In this document: piece by piece, positions 9,178 to 18,422 of the stretch | How positions within the stretch are numbered: the stretch's first letter is position 1 | How the letters are laid out: each line of letters starts with the position of its first letter | Assembly (NCBI RefSeq): GCF_024722015.1 | Contig: NZ_JANQBD010000037.1 | Location: 1-64,000, forward strand | Length of the DNA stretch: 64,000 nucleotides | Direction: 5' to 3' | Origin: Paenibacillus radicis (ex Xue et al. 2023) | GTDB lineage: Bacteria; Bacillota; Bacilli; Paenibacillales; NBRC-103111 | The notes under the pieces: model-generated | The model's database searches: none | Told to the model about the DNA's origin: nothing | The model's input: only the letters and a program-made list of their open reading frames with translations | Translations under genes and position numbers: made by a program

Positions 9178-10431
9178 TTAACCTTGCTCTCGCCAAACCT
9201 CTGCACCTAAATTTGATAGATTCAACACTAGGTGATCGTACCCACGATCGATATACTCAACTCCAGTTATTTCAGTTACACCGCTTGATACAGTTAGTCC
9301 GGCAATAACCAATGCAGCACCGGCACGCAAATCGGTTGCCTTCACCTTAGCGAAGCTCAGTTTGCTGCCTTCAATAACAGCCGACCGTCCTTCCACCTTG
9401 ATCTTAGCACCCATACGAAGCAATTCCGGAACATGCTTGAAACGATTGCTGTACACGTAATCGCTCAGAATGCTGACACCTTTGGTTTGGGTGAGCAAGC
9501 TCGCCATGGGAGACTGTAGATCCGTCGCAAACCCCGGATATACAAGTGCCTTAACGTCGACGCTTTCATACTCTGGTCGTCCAATAACACGGATGGATTC
9601 ATCCATTTCATGAATAATTACACCCATCTCCTGCAATTTAGCAGTAATAGCTTCTAGATGCTTAGGTATAACATTATCTACAACAACGTCTCCGTGTGTT
9701 GCAGCTGCAGCTATCATATAAGTACCCGCTTGAATGCGGTCTGGAATAATCGAATGACGGCACCCATGCATGGAATCAACGCCCTCGATACGGATCGTTT
9801 CTGTTCCAGCTCCTTTAATCTTAGCACCCATGGCGTTCAAAAGTGTAGCAACATCTATGATTTCAGGCTCTTTCGCCGCATTTTCAATCAAAGTAAACCC
9901 TTTGGCACGTGAGGCCGCTAACATAATATTAATCGTTGCACCCACGCTAACAACATCCAAATAAATCTTAGCCCCAACCAATTGCTTAGCTTTAATATGC
10001 AAAGCTCCATTCTCTGTGCTTACACGTGCTCCTAATGCTTCAAAACCTTTAATATGCTGATCAATTGGCCTAGGCTCAAAATTACAACCTCCAGGCAATC
10101 CGATTGTTGCTTCCCCAAAGCGACCTAGCAGCGCGCCCATAAGATAATAAGACGCTCTCAACTTTTTGACATTTCCATTAGGCATCGGCTTAGACTGCAA
10201 ACGGCTTGGATCGATACTCATAAAATCTTCATTCCACTGAACCGTTGCACCTAGTTCCTCAAGCAGCTCCGAATAAATAGCCACATCGCTCAATACAGGC
10301 AAATTATCCAATATAACTGTCGATTCCGATAAAATTGCTGCAGGTATCAAAGCAATAGCACTGTTCTTGGCACCACTAATTTGGACCGTCCCCCGCAGCG
10401 GCCGACCGCCGGCGACCATCAATTTCTCCAT
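9178..10431 (-). CDS. murA: UDP-N-acetylglucosamine 1-carboxyvinyltransferase
   Basis: 417 residues, the first committed enzyme of peptidoglycan synthesis (PEP transfer to UDP-GlcNAc). Conserved AKNSAI (K22, N23), the active-site cysteine in [13 protein letters not shown] (C116, the fosfomycin target) and GYDHLV near the C terminus. ATG at 10431 follows GGGAGGAAGAGGG. Bacillota often have two MurA enzymes; its place between rho and fba matches murAB (murZ) of B. subtilis. Confidence 0.96.
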   Translation of the reverse strand: MEKLMVAGGRPLRGTVQISGAKNSAIALIPAAILSESTVILDNLPVLSDVAIYSELLEELGATVQWNEDFMSIDPSRLQSKPMPNGNVKKLRASYYLMGALLGRFGEATIGLPGGCNFEPRPIDQHIKGFEALGARVSTENGALHIKAKQLVGAKIYLDVVSVGATINIMLAASRAKGFTLIENAAKEPEIIDVATLLNAMGAKIKGAGTETIRIEGVDSMHGCRHSIIPDRIQAGTYMIAAAATHGDVVVDNVIPKHLEAITAKLQEMGVIIHEMDESIRVIGRPEYESVDVKALVYPGFATDLQSPMASLLTQTKGVSILSDYVYSNRFKHVPELLRMGAKIKVEGRSAVIEGSKLSFAKVKATDLRAGAALVIAGLTVSSGVTEITGVEYIDRGYDHLVLNLSNLGAEVWREQG

Positions 10432-10555
10432 TCGTCCCTCTTCCTCCCACGTAACCACTTTAAAGCGCTAAACGATATGAATAACCGACAGGCGTGACTG
10501 ATAAAAACAATAGAAGGGAAATACATCTTTTGCGATGCATTCCCCGTCAATCAAA

Positions 10556-11410
10556 TTAAGCTTGGTTGGAACTACCGAACAATTGAATTTTGGATTTAAC
10601 CACTTCAACCATGGCTTTGCGAGCAGGAGTGAGGTATTTACGAGGATCGTACACTTTCGCGTCTTTGTTAAGAACTTCACGAATAGCTTCAGTACAAGCA
10701 ACTTGATTCTCTGTGTTTACGTTGATTTTGCCTACTCCTGCTGCGATTGCTTTAATAATCATTTCATCAGGTACGCCAGATCCACCATGAAGCACGACTG
10801 GTACCGGAATCGCTTTGGAAACCTGCTCAATAATATCAAAACGGATGTTTGGCTCTCCTGCATACATACCATGTGCAGTACCTACTGCAATGGCTAAGCA
10901 GTCAACACCAGTTTCTTCATAGAAACGAATTGCTTCTTCTGGCTTCGCCAAGCTAGCATTCTCTTCGTCTACGCTGATGTCATCTTCCACACCGCCGATA
11001 GTTCCGAGCTCGCCTTCTACTGATACGCCCATAGCGCGCGCAGCTTTTACAACTTCTTTCGTCAAACGGATGTTTTCTTCGAAAGAATAGTGGGAACCAT
11101 CGAACATAACCGAGCTAAATCCCGCACGAATACATTTCATTGCAACTTCAAAGCTGCTACCATGATCCAAATGCAGAGCGATCGGCAAACCGGATTTCTT
11201 AGCCGCTGCTTCTGCAATAGCCACAGTAAATTCGATACCCATATACTTCAAAGCTCCCTCACTAACACCATAGATAAAAGGAGAATTTAGTTCCTGAGCT
11301 GCGTCTACAATCGCTTGAGCGAACTCCAGATTATTCATATTGAACTGACCTACTGCGAACTTATTAGCTTTAGCTTTAGGCAAAAATTCATTCATTGAAA
11401 CTAACGGCAT
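10556..11410 (-). CDS. fba: Class II fructose-bisphosphate aldolase
   Basis: 284 residues, zinc-dependent class II aldolase of glycolysis/gluconeogenesis. Motifs: LHLDHGSS with D82 and H83, AHGMY and VLHGGSG for metal and phosphate binding, and NVNTENQ. AGGAGG sits ahead of the ATG at 11410. It lies between spo0F and murA as in B. subtilis. Confidence 0.96.
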   Translation of the reverse strand: MPLVSMNEFLPKAKANKFAVGQFNMNNLEFAQAIVDAAQELNSPFIYGVSEGALKYMGIEFTVAIAEAAAKKSGLPIALHLDHGSSFEVAMKCIRAGFSSVMFDGSHYSFEENIRLTKEVVKAARAMGVSVEGELGTIGGVEDDISVDEENASLAKPEEAIRFYEETGVDCLAIAVGTAHGMYAGEPNIRFDIIEQVSKAIPVPVVLHGGSGVPDEMIIKAIAAGVGKINVNTENQVACTEAIREVLNKDAKVYDPRKYLTPARKAMVEVVKSKIQLFGSSNQA

Positions 11411-11553
11411 GTGACTCTTCCTCCTAGTATTTATTGACCGAGTTTATTGCGATAAACCGCTCATCTGTCATACTGACCTATTATAGCATACAAATAATGA
11501 AATGATAACCAAGCCTTTGGCTTTTTTCAAAGCCATGAACAGATCCCTCCGCA

Positions 11554-11584
11554 CAAAAAAAAGAGACCCTAAATTCAGGATCCC
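11554..11584 (-). terminator. spo0F terminator overlapping its stop codon
   Basis: On the minus strand GATCCT and AGGGTC pair around a short loop and are followed by eight Ts (11555-11562). The left arm includes the last codons and stop of spo0F, so the hairpin can form only when ribosomes have left. Confidence 0.6.
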
Positions 11585-11967
11585 ACAGCGTAAGAACTAT
11601 TATTAGTTGAACGCAAATGATTGTTTACCGCACTGCGCAGTTCATCGATATCAAAAGGTTTGGTGAAGTGCATGATCGCTCCGAGGTCTGTTGCTTCCTT
11701 GATCATGTCCAGCTCACCGTATGCAGTCATCATAATGACTTTTATCGTGCTGTCGATGCTCTTGATATGCTTCAAAATGTCCAATCCGTCCATTCCCGGA
11801 ATCTTCATGTCCAGTAAAACCAGGTCGGGGGAAACGCTCCTTACAATGTCCAGAGCAAGCTTGCCGTTCGATGCTTGGTAGGTCTCATACCCTTCGCTGC
11901 TGAACACTTCCATCAGCAAGATCCGAATACCATTCTGATCATCCACAATAAGCAACTTTTTCTTCAA
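11575..11967 (-). CDS. spo0F: Sporulation phosphorelay response regulator Spo0F
   Basis: 130-residue single receiver domain with no output domain. Acidic pair D9/D10, phospho-acceptor D53 in [13 protein letters not shown], and TAYGELDMI and KPFDIDELR segments nearly as in B. subtilis Spo0F. It relays phosphate from sporulation kinases to Spo0B and then Spo0A. Strong ribosome site (GAGGAGGTTACC) ahead of ATG 11967. The upstream strand carries TGTCGGA (about 11999-12005), one mismatch from a Spo0A box; no convincing SigH promoter was found. Confidence 0.96.
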   Translation of the reverse strand: MKKKLLIVDDQNGIRILLMEVFSSEGYETYQASNGKLALDIVRSVSPDLVLLDMKIPGMDGLDILKHIKSIDSTIKVIMMTAYGELDMIKEATDLGAIMHFTKPFDIDELRSAVNNHLRSTNNSSYAVGS

Positions 11968-12171
11968 TACGGTAACCTCCTCATATCGCGTTCACATTTG
12001 TCGGAATTCCGTTCTGTTGATCTAGCCTAACAAAATAAATTCGATACAAATAACGAGATTCCTGCTGCATTTGAAGGAAATTTGAAAAGTTTTACAAATC
12101 AAGAAGTTTTTGAAGTGAAACCGTATTTTCTATTGCTATTGTATTATGCTGCTAAGTTTGGATACATGCCT

Positions 12172-13818
<1,647 letters not shown>

Positions 13819-13831
13819 TTACATCCTAAAA

Positions 13832-13866
13832 AAGAAAAAGCGCCCCGTTATAAGCGGGGGCACTTT
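13832..13866 (-). terminator. pyrG leader attenuator
   Basis: Minus strand: GTGCCCC paired with GGGGCGC around a short AT loop, then TTTTTCTTTTTT. It sits ~45 nt downstream of the predicted pyrG start and ~60 nt upstream of the pyrG ATG. Its left arm (GCCCCCGC) is the C-rich target to which slippage-made poly-G at the transcript 5' end could pair, preventing the terminator, as shown for B. subtilis pyrG. It would also terminate read-through from rpoE. Confidence 0.7.
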
Positions 13867-13907
13867 ATAGTCAAGACATCCGTCATGATACACTCTTTAT
13901 ATCAAAA

Positions 13908-13948
13908 GCCCAGAAAATATTTTACCCCCCAACGCACAGCGCTGTCAA
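13908..13948 (-). promoter_or_regulatory. pyrG promoter with GGGC start
   Basis: Minus strand: -35 TTGACA (13943-13948), 18 bp, -10 TAAAAT (13919-13924), then seven bases to GGGC (13908-13911). In B. subtilis pyrG initiates at GGGC and, when CTP is low, RNA polymerase stutters at the Gs and makes extra G residues. Both sequence elements are present here. Confidence 0.75.
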
Positions 13949-13969
13949 GTAAAGCGAGAACAATTCGAC

Positions 13970-14557
13970 TTATTTACCTTTCTCGTCGTCCAGGTCCTCG
14001 TCTTCATCGCTCTCTTCGTCCTCATCCTCATCTAAATCAGAGTCTTCTTCCTCCAAGGCGTTGTCGTCGATCTCTTCTTCATCTATTTCTTCTTCTGCCA
14101 GGAATTCAGTTTCTTCCTCTACCTCTTCTTCGGCATCGAAATCATCATCACGCGTTTTATCGAAGGAATCGTACTCTTCTTCCTCGACAAAAGCATCCTC
14201 TTCTTCAGCAAACAAATCATCATCGTCCAAATCATCATCTTCATCATTAATGATGCGAGGACGTTTAGCACTTCCTACAGCATCCTCTGATTTTTCTACA
14301 GGATACCAGCGTTTCAGCCCCCATAGATTCGAACCAACACATGCAAATCTACCATCAATGTTGATCTCCGTATATAGTTGAGCGATTACCTGCATGACTG
14401 CTTCTTCGGAGAGTCCTTTAATTTTGGAGATTTCCGCCATAAGGTCCCGATAATAAAAAGGCGTATTCGCTGCTTTTAGCACTTCAAATGCAAGGTCGAC
14501 CATTGGCATCTCTTTGGCCTGCTCCGCACCGACCTTGAGAGTGTACTGTGCACTCAT
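13970..14557 (-). CDS. rpoE: RNA polymerase delta subunit
   Basis: 195 residues: an N-terminal folded domain (about 1-90, with FYYRDLMAEI and NLWGLKRWYP) and a highly acidic Asp/Glu tail (about 95-195), the exact layout of Gram-positive RpoE (delta). It speeds RNA polymerase recycling and sharpens responses to initiating nucleotide levels. ATG 14557 is preferred over an ATG six codons upstream because of a GGGA site. The pyrG promoter lies directly after its stop. Confidence 0.94.
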   Translation of the reverse strand: MSAQYTLKVGAEQAKEMPMVDLAFEVLKAANTPFYYRDLMAEISKIKGLSEEAVMQVIAQLYTEINIDGRFACVGSNLWGLKRWYPVEKSEDAVGSAKRPRIINDEDDDLDDDDLFAEEEDAFVEEEEYDSFDKTRDDDFDAEEEVEEETEFLAEEEIDEEEIDDNALEEEDSDLDEDEDEESDEDEDLDDEKGK

Positions 14558-14932
14558 CCAAGCACATCCCTTCAAACATTTTCACAAGAGTTCTAACTAT
14601 ATTATCCATTATACTCCCTAATAGTAAACCTTATTTTATGTAAAAAAGCAACTGCCTTGCTTCAGCATAAGGAAGAAGCGAAGGATTTCCTTCCTTCGCC
14701 CTTGACTGTATCCACGAAGACACGCGAACTACGTCCGCCGCTCCCCCCTACTAATAAGTAAGAGAACCGTCTGATTCCCCTTATTCATCGTATGTAGCAA
14801 TAAAGTTTATGACACGGCTGAGAACCCATTTATTTTGAAAAAGGCCATGTGCACATGCCACCGAACTCCCTTTAACATAGGATATGAAAAGTGGAAATAA
14901 GGGGATTCCGATGCGCGGGAGGGGCGACAACT
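14558..14932. other. Intergenic region between rpoE and the subtilase gene
   Basis: 375 bp between divergent genes. It holds a small hairpin (14678-14699, arms GCGAAGGA/TCCTTCGC) with no clear T-run and a TATAAT on the rpoE side (minus strand, about 14608) without a good -35. No gene or RNA is evident. Confidence 0.5.
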
Positions 14933-16108
14933 TTGAAACCATCCTTGTTTGTCGAATGGCTGCATGAAGCCATGGAAGGCACAGAAAACGATGACCGCAA
15001 GCATATCATACGATTCACCAACCGCGACGATTATGCAGCATGTATTCAGCAGTGTAACCTGATGAAGCAATCTTTAACCCGATTGAACAACGTGCAGCCG
15101 TTGAAAATCATTAACGCCATATCTTGCACGCTGCAATCAACAGCAAAGCTGTCTTCTGTTCCCTACATTAAATCGATCGAAATGGACAGTAAGATGAAAG
15201 TTCATTCATCCAAAATAATAAGTGCCGTTCAGCCGTCCAACGGCAATAAAGCACGCAGTGGAGCTGGAACCGTGCCTTGGGGGATTAGACATATCCGGGC
15301 TCCCCAAGCATGGGGAAAATCCAAGGGAGAGCGCATTCGAATCGGTATCATTGACACCGGAGCTGATTACACTCATCCCGATCTACGACACTGTCTATCC
15401 TATGGAGTGAATCTCCTAAACCGGCATCTGATGCCTAATGATGATAATGGACACGGCACCCACATTGCAGGTACAATTGCAGCCTCTAGTCGCCTGCGAG
15501 GTATCAATGGCGTAGCTCCATCGGCGATGATCCACCCCGTTAAAGCATTTGATAATCAAGGGAGCGCCTTTGTCTCCGATATTATAGGGGGCATTGATTG
15601 GTGCGTGAAAAATCAAATTCATATTATCAATATGAGCTTCGGGATGAAAGCCTACAGCAAAGCATTGGAGGCCGCAATCCGCAACGCTTATCAAGCGGGC
15701 GTTATCGTTGTTGCTTCGTCCGGAAATGAAGGCAAGCAGGCTACTATTGACTACCCGGCAAGGCTTCGTCAAGTCATTGCAGTAGGAGCTACAACAAGGC
15801 GGGGACAAATCGCTCCTTTCAGCAACATCAGCAGCAAGATCGACATCTATGCTCCTGGTGACAAGATCTATTCAACCTGGCTAAGAGGGAAATACCATGA
15901 GCTGAGCGGCACCTCAATGGCCACCTCCCATGTAACAGGCGTTATAGCGCTGATGCTCTCTCGAAAGCCTGGCTTAAAACCGATGCAAGTCAAGTCAATT
16001 ATCAAGAAAAATGCCAAACTTCTGCTTCGAACCGGAATGAGTATAAAAGAAATTCACGCGCTGCGTGCAGTCGGCGCACTAGCAAAGACGGCTTATGCGG
16101 ATATTTGA
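14933..16108 (+). CDS. Subtilisin-like serine protease (S8), apparently cytosolic
   Basis: 391 residues from a TTG at 14933, chosen because GGGAGGGG lies eight to ten bases upstream (a GTG at 14891 is possible but has a weak site). Catalytic triad: D141 in IGIIDTGADYTHPDL, H174 in NGHGTHIAGT, S328 in LSGTSMATSHVTG; oxyanion Asn265 in SSGNEG. The first ~115 residues look like an inhibitor-I9-type propeptide. No signal peptide is seen, so it is probably intracellular or released by lysis; a spore-stage role is possible but unsupported. Confidence 0.87.
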   Translation: MKPSLFVEWLHEAMEGTENDDRKHIIRFTNRDDYAACIQQCNLMKQSLTRLNNVQPLKIINAISCTLQSTAKLSSVPYIKSIEMDSKMKVHSSKIISAVQPSNGNKARSGAGTVPWGIRHIRAPQAWGKSKGERIRIGIIDTGADYTHPDLRHCLSYGVNLLNRHLMPNDDNGHGTHIAGTIAASSRLRGINGVAPSAMIHPVKAFDNQGSAFVSDIIGGIDWCVKNQIHIINMSFGMKAYSKALEAAIRNAYQAGVIVVASSGNEGKQATIDYPARLRQVIAVGATTRRGQIAPFSNISSKIDIYAPGDKIYSTWLRGKYHELSGTSMATSHVTGVIALMLSRKPGLKPMQVKSIIKKNAKLLLRTGMSIKEIHALRAVGALAKTAYADI

Positions 16109-16147
16109 ATTCGTATGGGCCGGCTTTTTTCTATGGTTGCAAGTTAG

Positions 16148-16558
16148 CTATTTAGCAGTGACAGTGAGCCTTAGCTTATAAACTCCAGCTCTATCTCCCA
16201 TCACAAACAGCTCATAACTCCACTCAGCAGTTCCAAGACCTCCAGTTAAGTTGATTGCCAAAGATTCAGTCAGCGTTTCCATGTCCAGTTTGCCTTGAGG
16301 TGTGTCATAATAACCATTTAAGCGTTGACCCTTAATAAAAGTCTGCTCCGAACGAAGACTTCCTTGACGAAGGATGCGAATGCTATCCTGTCCCAGCTTA
16401 ATGATTGTAACGGTCCCTTCCATTTCTGGAGCTTCTTCGTTATAACGTAAGTAATAATGGTTACCCTTCAAATACAAGTCACCGTCTGCATTTTGAGCGA
16501 TGTGCTGATCTTCAATAAAACTATCTATAAGTATATGTACCTTCATAGGTGTATTCAT
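16148..16558 (-). CDS. DUF1934 family protein (YwiB-like)
   Basis: 136-residue beta-barrel-like protein of the DUF1934/YwiB family, a calycin-type fold of unknown function. Recognised by the pattern YLRYNE..EMEGTVTIIKLG, the RxGS-E-TFI region and a C-terminal run of beta strands (GTAEWSYELFVMGDRAGVYKLRLTV). AGGAGG ahead of ATG 16558. In many bacilli it lies beside argS or rpoE; here it converges with the subtilase gene. Confidence 0.75.
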   Translation of the reverse strand: MNTPMKVHILIDSFIEDQHIAQNADGDLYLKGNHYYLRYNEEAPEMEGTVTIIKLGQDSIRILRQGSLRSEQTFIKGQRLNGYYDTPQGKLDMETLTESLAINLTGGLGTAEWSYELFVMGDRAGVYKLRLTVTAK

Positions 16559-16697
16559 AACTCATTCCTCCTGTCACAAGAAACAGTTTAACGAATGAAA
16601 TCATTTTTTTCAATTACACTGCAACGTTGTCGACTATATCAGGAGGTCTATTTATTCCGAATTTGAGACTTCGCACATTATCATCTTACAGCAAGCC

Positions 16698-16724
16698 TAT
16701 GGTCACTATCCCCTTGGTTCAGTA
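16698..16724 (+). repeat. Dispersed 27-bp repeat, copy A
   Basis: Contains TATGGTCACTATCCCCTT followed by GGTTCAGTA. Five copies with this consensus (TATGG-N-CACTATCCCCTT-NNN-TCAGTA) occur in the window: A and B forward here, C reverse at 18112-18138, D forward and E reverse at 27.5 kb. It matches no repeat I know by name. Confidence 0.8.
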
Positions 16725-16803
16725 TCATCCCGTAAGTTTCAGCAGCAACTTTTTTCAACTTTTCTATTGCGTTAGATTGATTGGATTGGGTTAGATTGGG
16801 TTA

Positions 16804-16877
16804 GATAGAGTTAGTTTGCGCTAGATTGAGTTTGATTGGGTGGATAGAGTTAGTTGGCGCTAGATTGAGTTTGATTC
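16804..16877 (+). repeat. Two direct 39-bp repeats, T/G-rich
   Basis: GATAGAGTTAGTT begins at 16804 and again at 16843, each running through GCGCTAGATTGAGTTTGATT; the copies differ at about one position over ~35 bp. They lie in a wider degenerate GATTGGGTTA-rich tract (about 16775-16900) between repeat copies A and B. The tract has no sustained reading frame. Confidence 0.75.
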
Positions 16878-16932
16878 AATTTGGTTGGGTTGGGTCGGGC
16901 TCAGCCAAAGATTGATTGTATTTCGACACTCT

Positions 16933-16959
16933 TACGACCATTATCCCCTTAGTTCAGTA
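16933..16959 (+). repeat. Dispersed 27-bp repeat, copy B
   Basis: TACGACCATTATCCCCTT followed by AGTTCAGTA; same orientation as copy A, 235 bp away, with three or four differences. Confidence 0.7.
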
Positions 16960-17048
16960 AAGTTCCACCAGTCTATTATAAATTCCTCATTCTTATCTGC
17001 GGTTTGTATGGATAGGAGCGATCAAATACTAAAAAATGCATAGTCAGG

Positions 17049-17951
17049 CTATGTAGTGACTACGAATCCAATTAAGGAACGAGACGTCACTGTTTCAGTG
17101 GAAGCGCATAAATGCGTCAGACGCTTTAAAATTGATCCTTCTTGATTATTGTAGTTTAATCTACAGCAGTATTCGTCAAGGTAGGCTTGTAAATACTTCG
17201 GTCCTATCCCATGAAACATTTTGTTGATCCATCGGCTTGCTTCCTTAACGTTATCCAATAATGTCTGAAAACGTCGAGAACTAAACCGGGCCGTAACGAA
17301 CTCAACATCAGCCGCTCCCGCTTCAACTTGGCTCTCCATAAAAGCGCGAGTCCCAGCATGCTTGACAGATCGCTCCAGAAGATAATTTTGTTCCACTTGT
17401 TTTATTTTGATATAAATAGATTGGCCTTCATTATTGACAGAAGCACCGACTAGTAGCGGTTGCTCTTGGGGATGGCGCTGGAGGCTCGGGTTGTGAGGAC
17501 GGCCATAAAAAGCTGCATTCACCCGGACACTGCCAGACAACTTGATATATGTATCTGCCTGGCTCATCGCATGACGTAGTTTGTGAAGTATAAGCCAAGC
17601 TGTTTTGTAGGTGACGCCAATCGCTCCACCAAGTTGCACAGCGTTAACACCACCTGGATTATATGAAACGAGAACGATGGCATGGAACCATTTGCGCAGA
17701 CTGCTCCTGCTGCCCTCCATTACAGTACCTGCGGTAAGGGATTCCTGATAGTGGCAGGCTCTGCATTCCAATAACGGGAGCCTTCGTGTTGTGATTTTAT
17801 AGGCATGCAGGTGCCCGCAACGTGCGCAGCGAAACCCATTCGGCCATTTGGCTGCATACAACGCATCAGCACAAGCTTGTTCCGTATTAAATTGTCCCAT
17901 TAATTCCTCAACTTTAAGCCTATCTTCTGCAACAGCCGACCCCTCTACCAA
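17049..17951 (-). CDS. IS1595-type transposase-derived protein, catalytic residues lost
   Basis: 300 residues. The N-terminal half matches the IS1595 helical and zinc-ribbon region (FNTEQACADALYAAKWPNGF; cysteines C42, C45, C63, C66) and the GTVMEGSRSSLRKWFHAI plus VTYKTAWLILHKLRHAM helices. The second half matches the ISXO2/IS1595 DDE domain, but where active members have VDET this has VNAA (N145, A146), and the second acidic TD motif is not seen (FVTARFSS instead). Start TTG 17951 with GGGGGTG upstream. No terminal inverted repeats were found. With the SOS-type promoter this suggests a domesticated DNA-binding protein rather than a live transposase; that is inference. Confidence 0.8.
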   Translation of the reverse strand: MVEGSAVAEDRLKVEELMGQFNTEQACADALYAAKWPNGFRCARCGHLHAYKITTRRLPLLECRACHYQESLTAGTVMEGSRSSLRKWFHAIVLVSYNPGGVNAVQLGGAIGVTYKTAWLILHKLRHAMSQADTYIKLSGSVRVNAAFYGRPHNPSLQRHPQEQPLLVGASVNNEGQSIYIKIKQVEQNYLLERSVKHAGTRAFMESQVEAGAADVEFVTARFSSRRFQTLLDNVKEASRWINKMFHGIGPKYLQAYLDEYCCRLNYNNQEGSILKRLTHLCASTETVTSRSLIGFVVTT

Positions 17952-17976
17952 TTAAATGCACCCCCACCATTTTCCG

Positions 17977-17988
17977 GAACATTCGTTC
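17977..17988. promoter_or_regulatory. LexA/DinR-type box 1
   Basis: GAAC-ATTC-GTTC, the GAAC-N4-GTTC core of the Gram-positive SOS box, placed just downstream of the predicted transcription start of the transposase-derived gene. One of the central positions departs from the RNRY preference. Confidence 0.55.
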
Positions 17989-17993
17989 CCTTT

Positions 17994-18022
17994 ATTATAT
18001 CAAACATATGTTCCCTCAACAA
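17994..18022 (-). promoter_or_regulatory. SigA promoter of the transposase-derived gene
   Basis: Minus strand: -35 TTGTTG (18017-18022), 17 bp, -10 TATAAT (17994-17999), ~40 bp ahead of the TTG start. One LexA-type box fills the spacer and another lies just after the -10. Confidence 0.7.
18002..18013. promoter_or_regulatory. LexA/DinR-type box 2, in the promoter spacer
   Basis: On the minus strand GAAC-ATAT-GTTT, fully matching the GAAC-RNRY-GTTY core of the Bacillus LexA box, between the -35 and -10 of the adjacent promoter, where bound LexA would block RNA polymerase. Confidence 0.6.
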
Positions 18023-18111
18023 CCTTTTATCAATAAAATTGAGAAAGAAAATTTGAGGGGTAGCGATGAAGAAGGATAGTTGAACTAATACTGAACTATT
18101 AAAAATTCGCT

Positions 18112-18138
18112 AACTGAGTGAAGGGGATAGTGACCATA
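18112..18138 (-). repeat. Dispersed 27-bp repeat, copy C (reverse)
   Basis: The minus strand reads TATGGTCACTATCCCCTT then CACTCAGTT, matching copy A in the opposite orientation. Copies A and C thus bracket the transposase-derived gene (about 1.44 kb apart). Confidence 0.8.
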
Positions 18139-18151
18139 AGCAATGGATGAG

Positions 18152-18259
18152 TGCTTGGGGTGCTTGGGGTGCTTGGGGTGCTTGGGGTGCTTGGTATGCT
18201 TGGTGTGCTTGGTGTGCTTGGTGTGCTTGGGGTGCTTGGCGTGCTTGGTGTGCTTAGAG
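18152..18259 (+). repeat. 9-bp tandem repeat, 12 copies
   Basis: Twelve units of TGCTTGGKG (first four TGCTTGGGG exactly, later ones TGCTTGGTG or close), directly after repeat copy C. The unit length of nine keeps frames open on both strands, giving false Cys-Leu-Gly or Pro-Ser-Thr reading frames. Confidence 0.9.
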
Positions 18260-18344
18260 TGGTTAAAGCGACTATGCAAGGCTCTCTTATCAAGAGTGGT
18301 TATCTTGAAGGAAATGATCTATGATCTGAGATGTATCTAAGGTT

Positions 18345-18407
18345 AAAGATAAAAATAAAGACTCCAATTCAGCCCTCCCTTACGAGGCAGGAAAGCTGAT
18401 TGGAGTC
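18345..18407 (-). terminator. Terminator of the beta-galactosidase gene
   Basis: Arms 18360-18373 (GACTCCAATTCAGC) and 18395-18407 (GCTGATTGGAGTC) pair with a one-base bulge around a 21-nt loop; the minus strand continues TTTATTTTTAT. Confidence 0.8.
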
Positions 18408-18422
18408 CTTTTGTTTCCGTGT

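Noticed and set aside
11990-12060. SigH promoter for spo0F
   Set aside because: GAAT and AGG elements occur but spacing and -35 match are poor; only a near-match Spo0A box remains.
16960-18060. Intact IS1595 insertion sequence
   Set aside because: No terminal inverted repeats or target duplication found near the gene, and catalytic residues appear replaced.
18085-18340. Open frames on both strands coding Cys-Leu-Gly or Pro-Ser-Thr repeats
   Set aside because: They are produced by a 9-bp tandem repeat that keeps every third frame open; no ribosome site and no real protein character.
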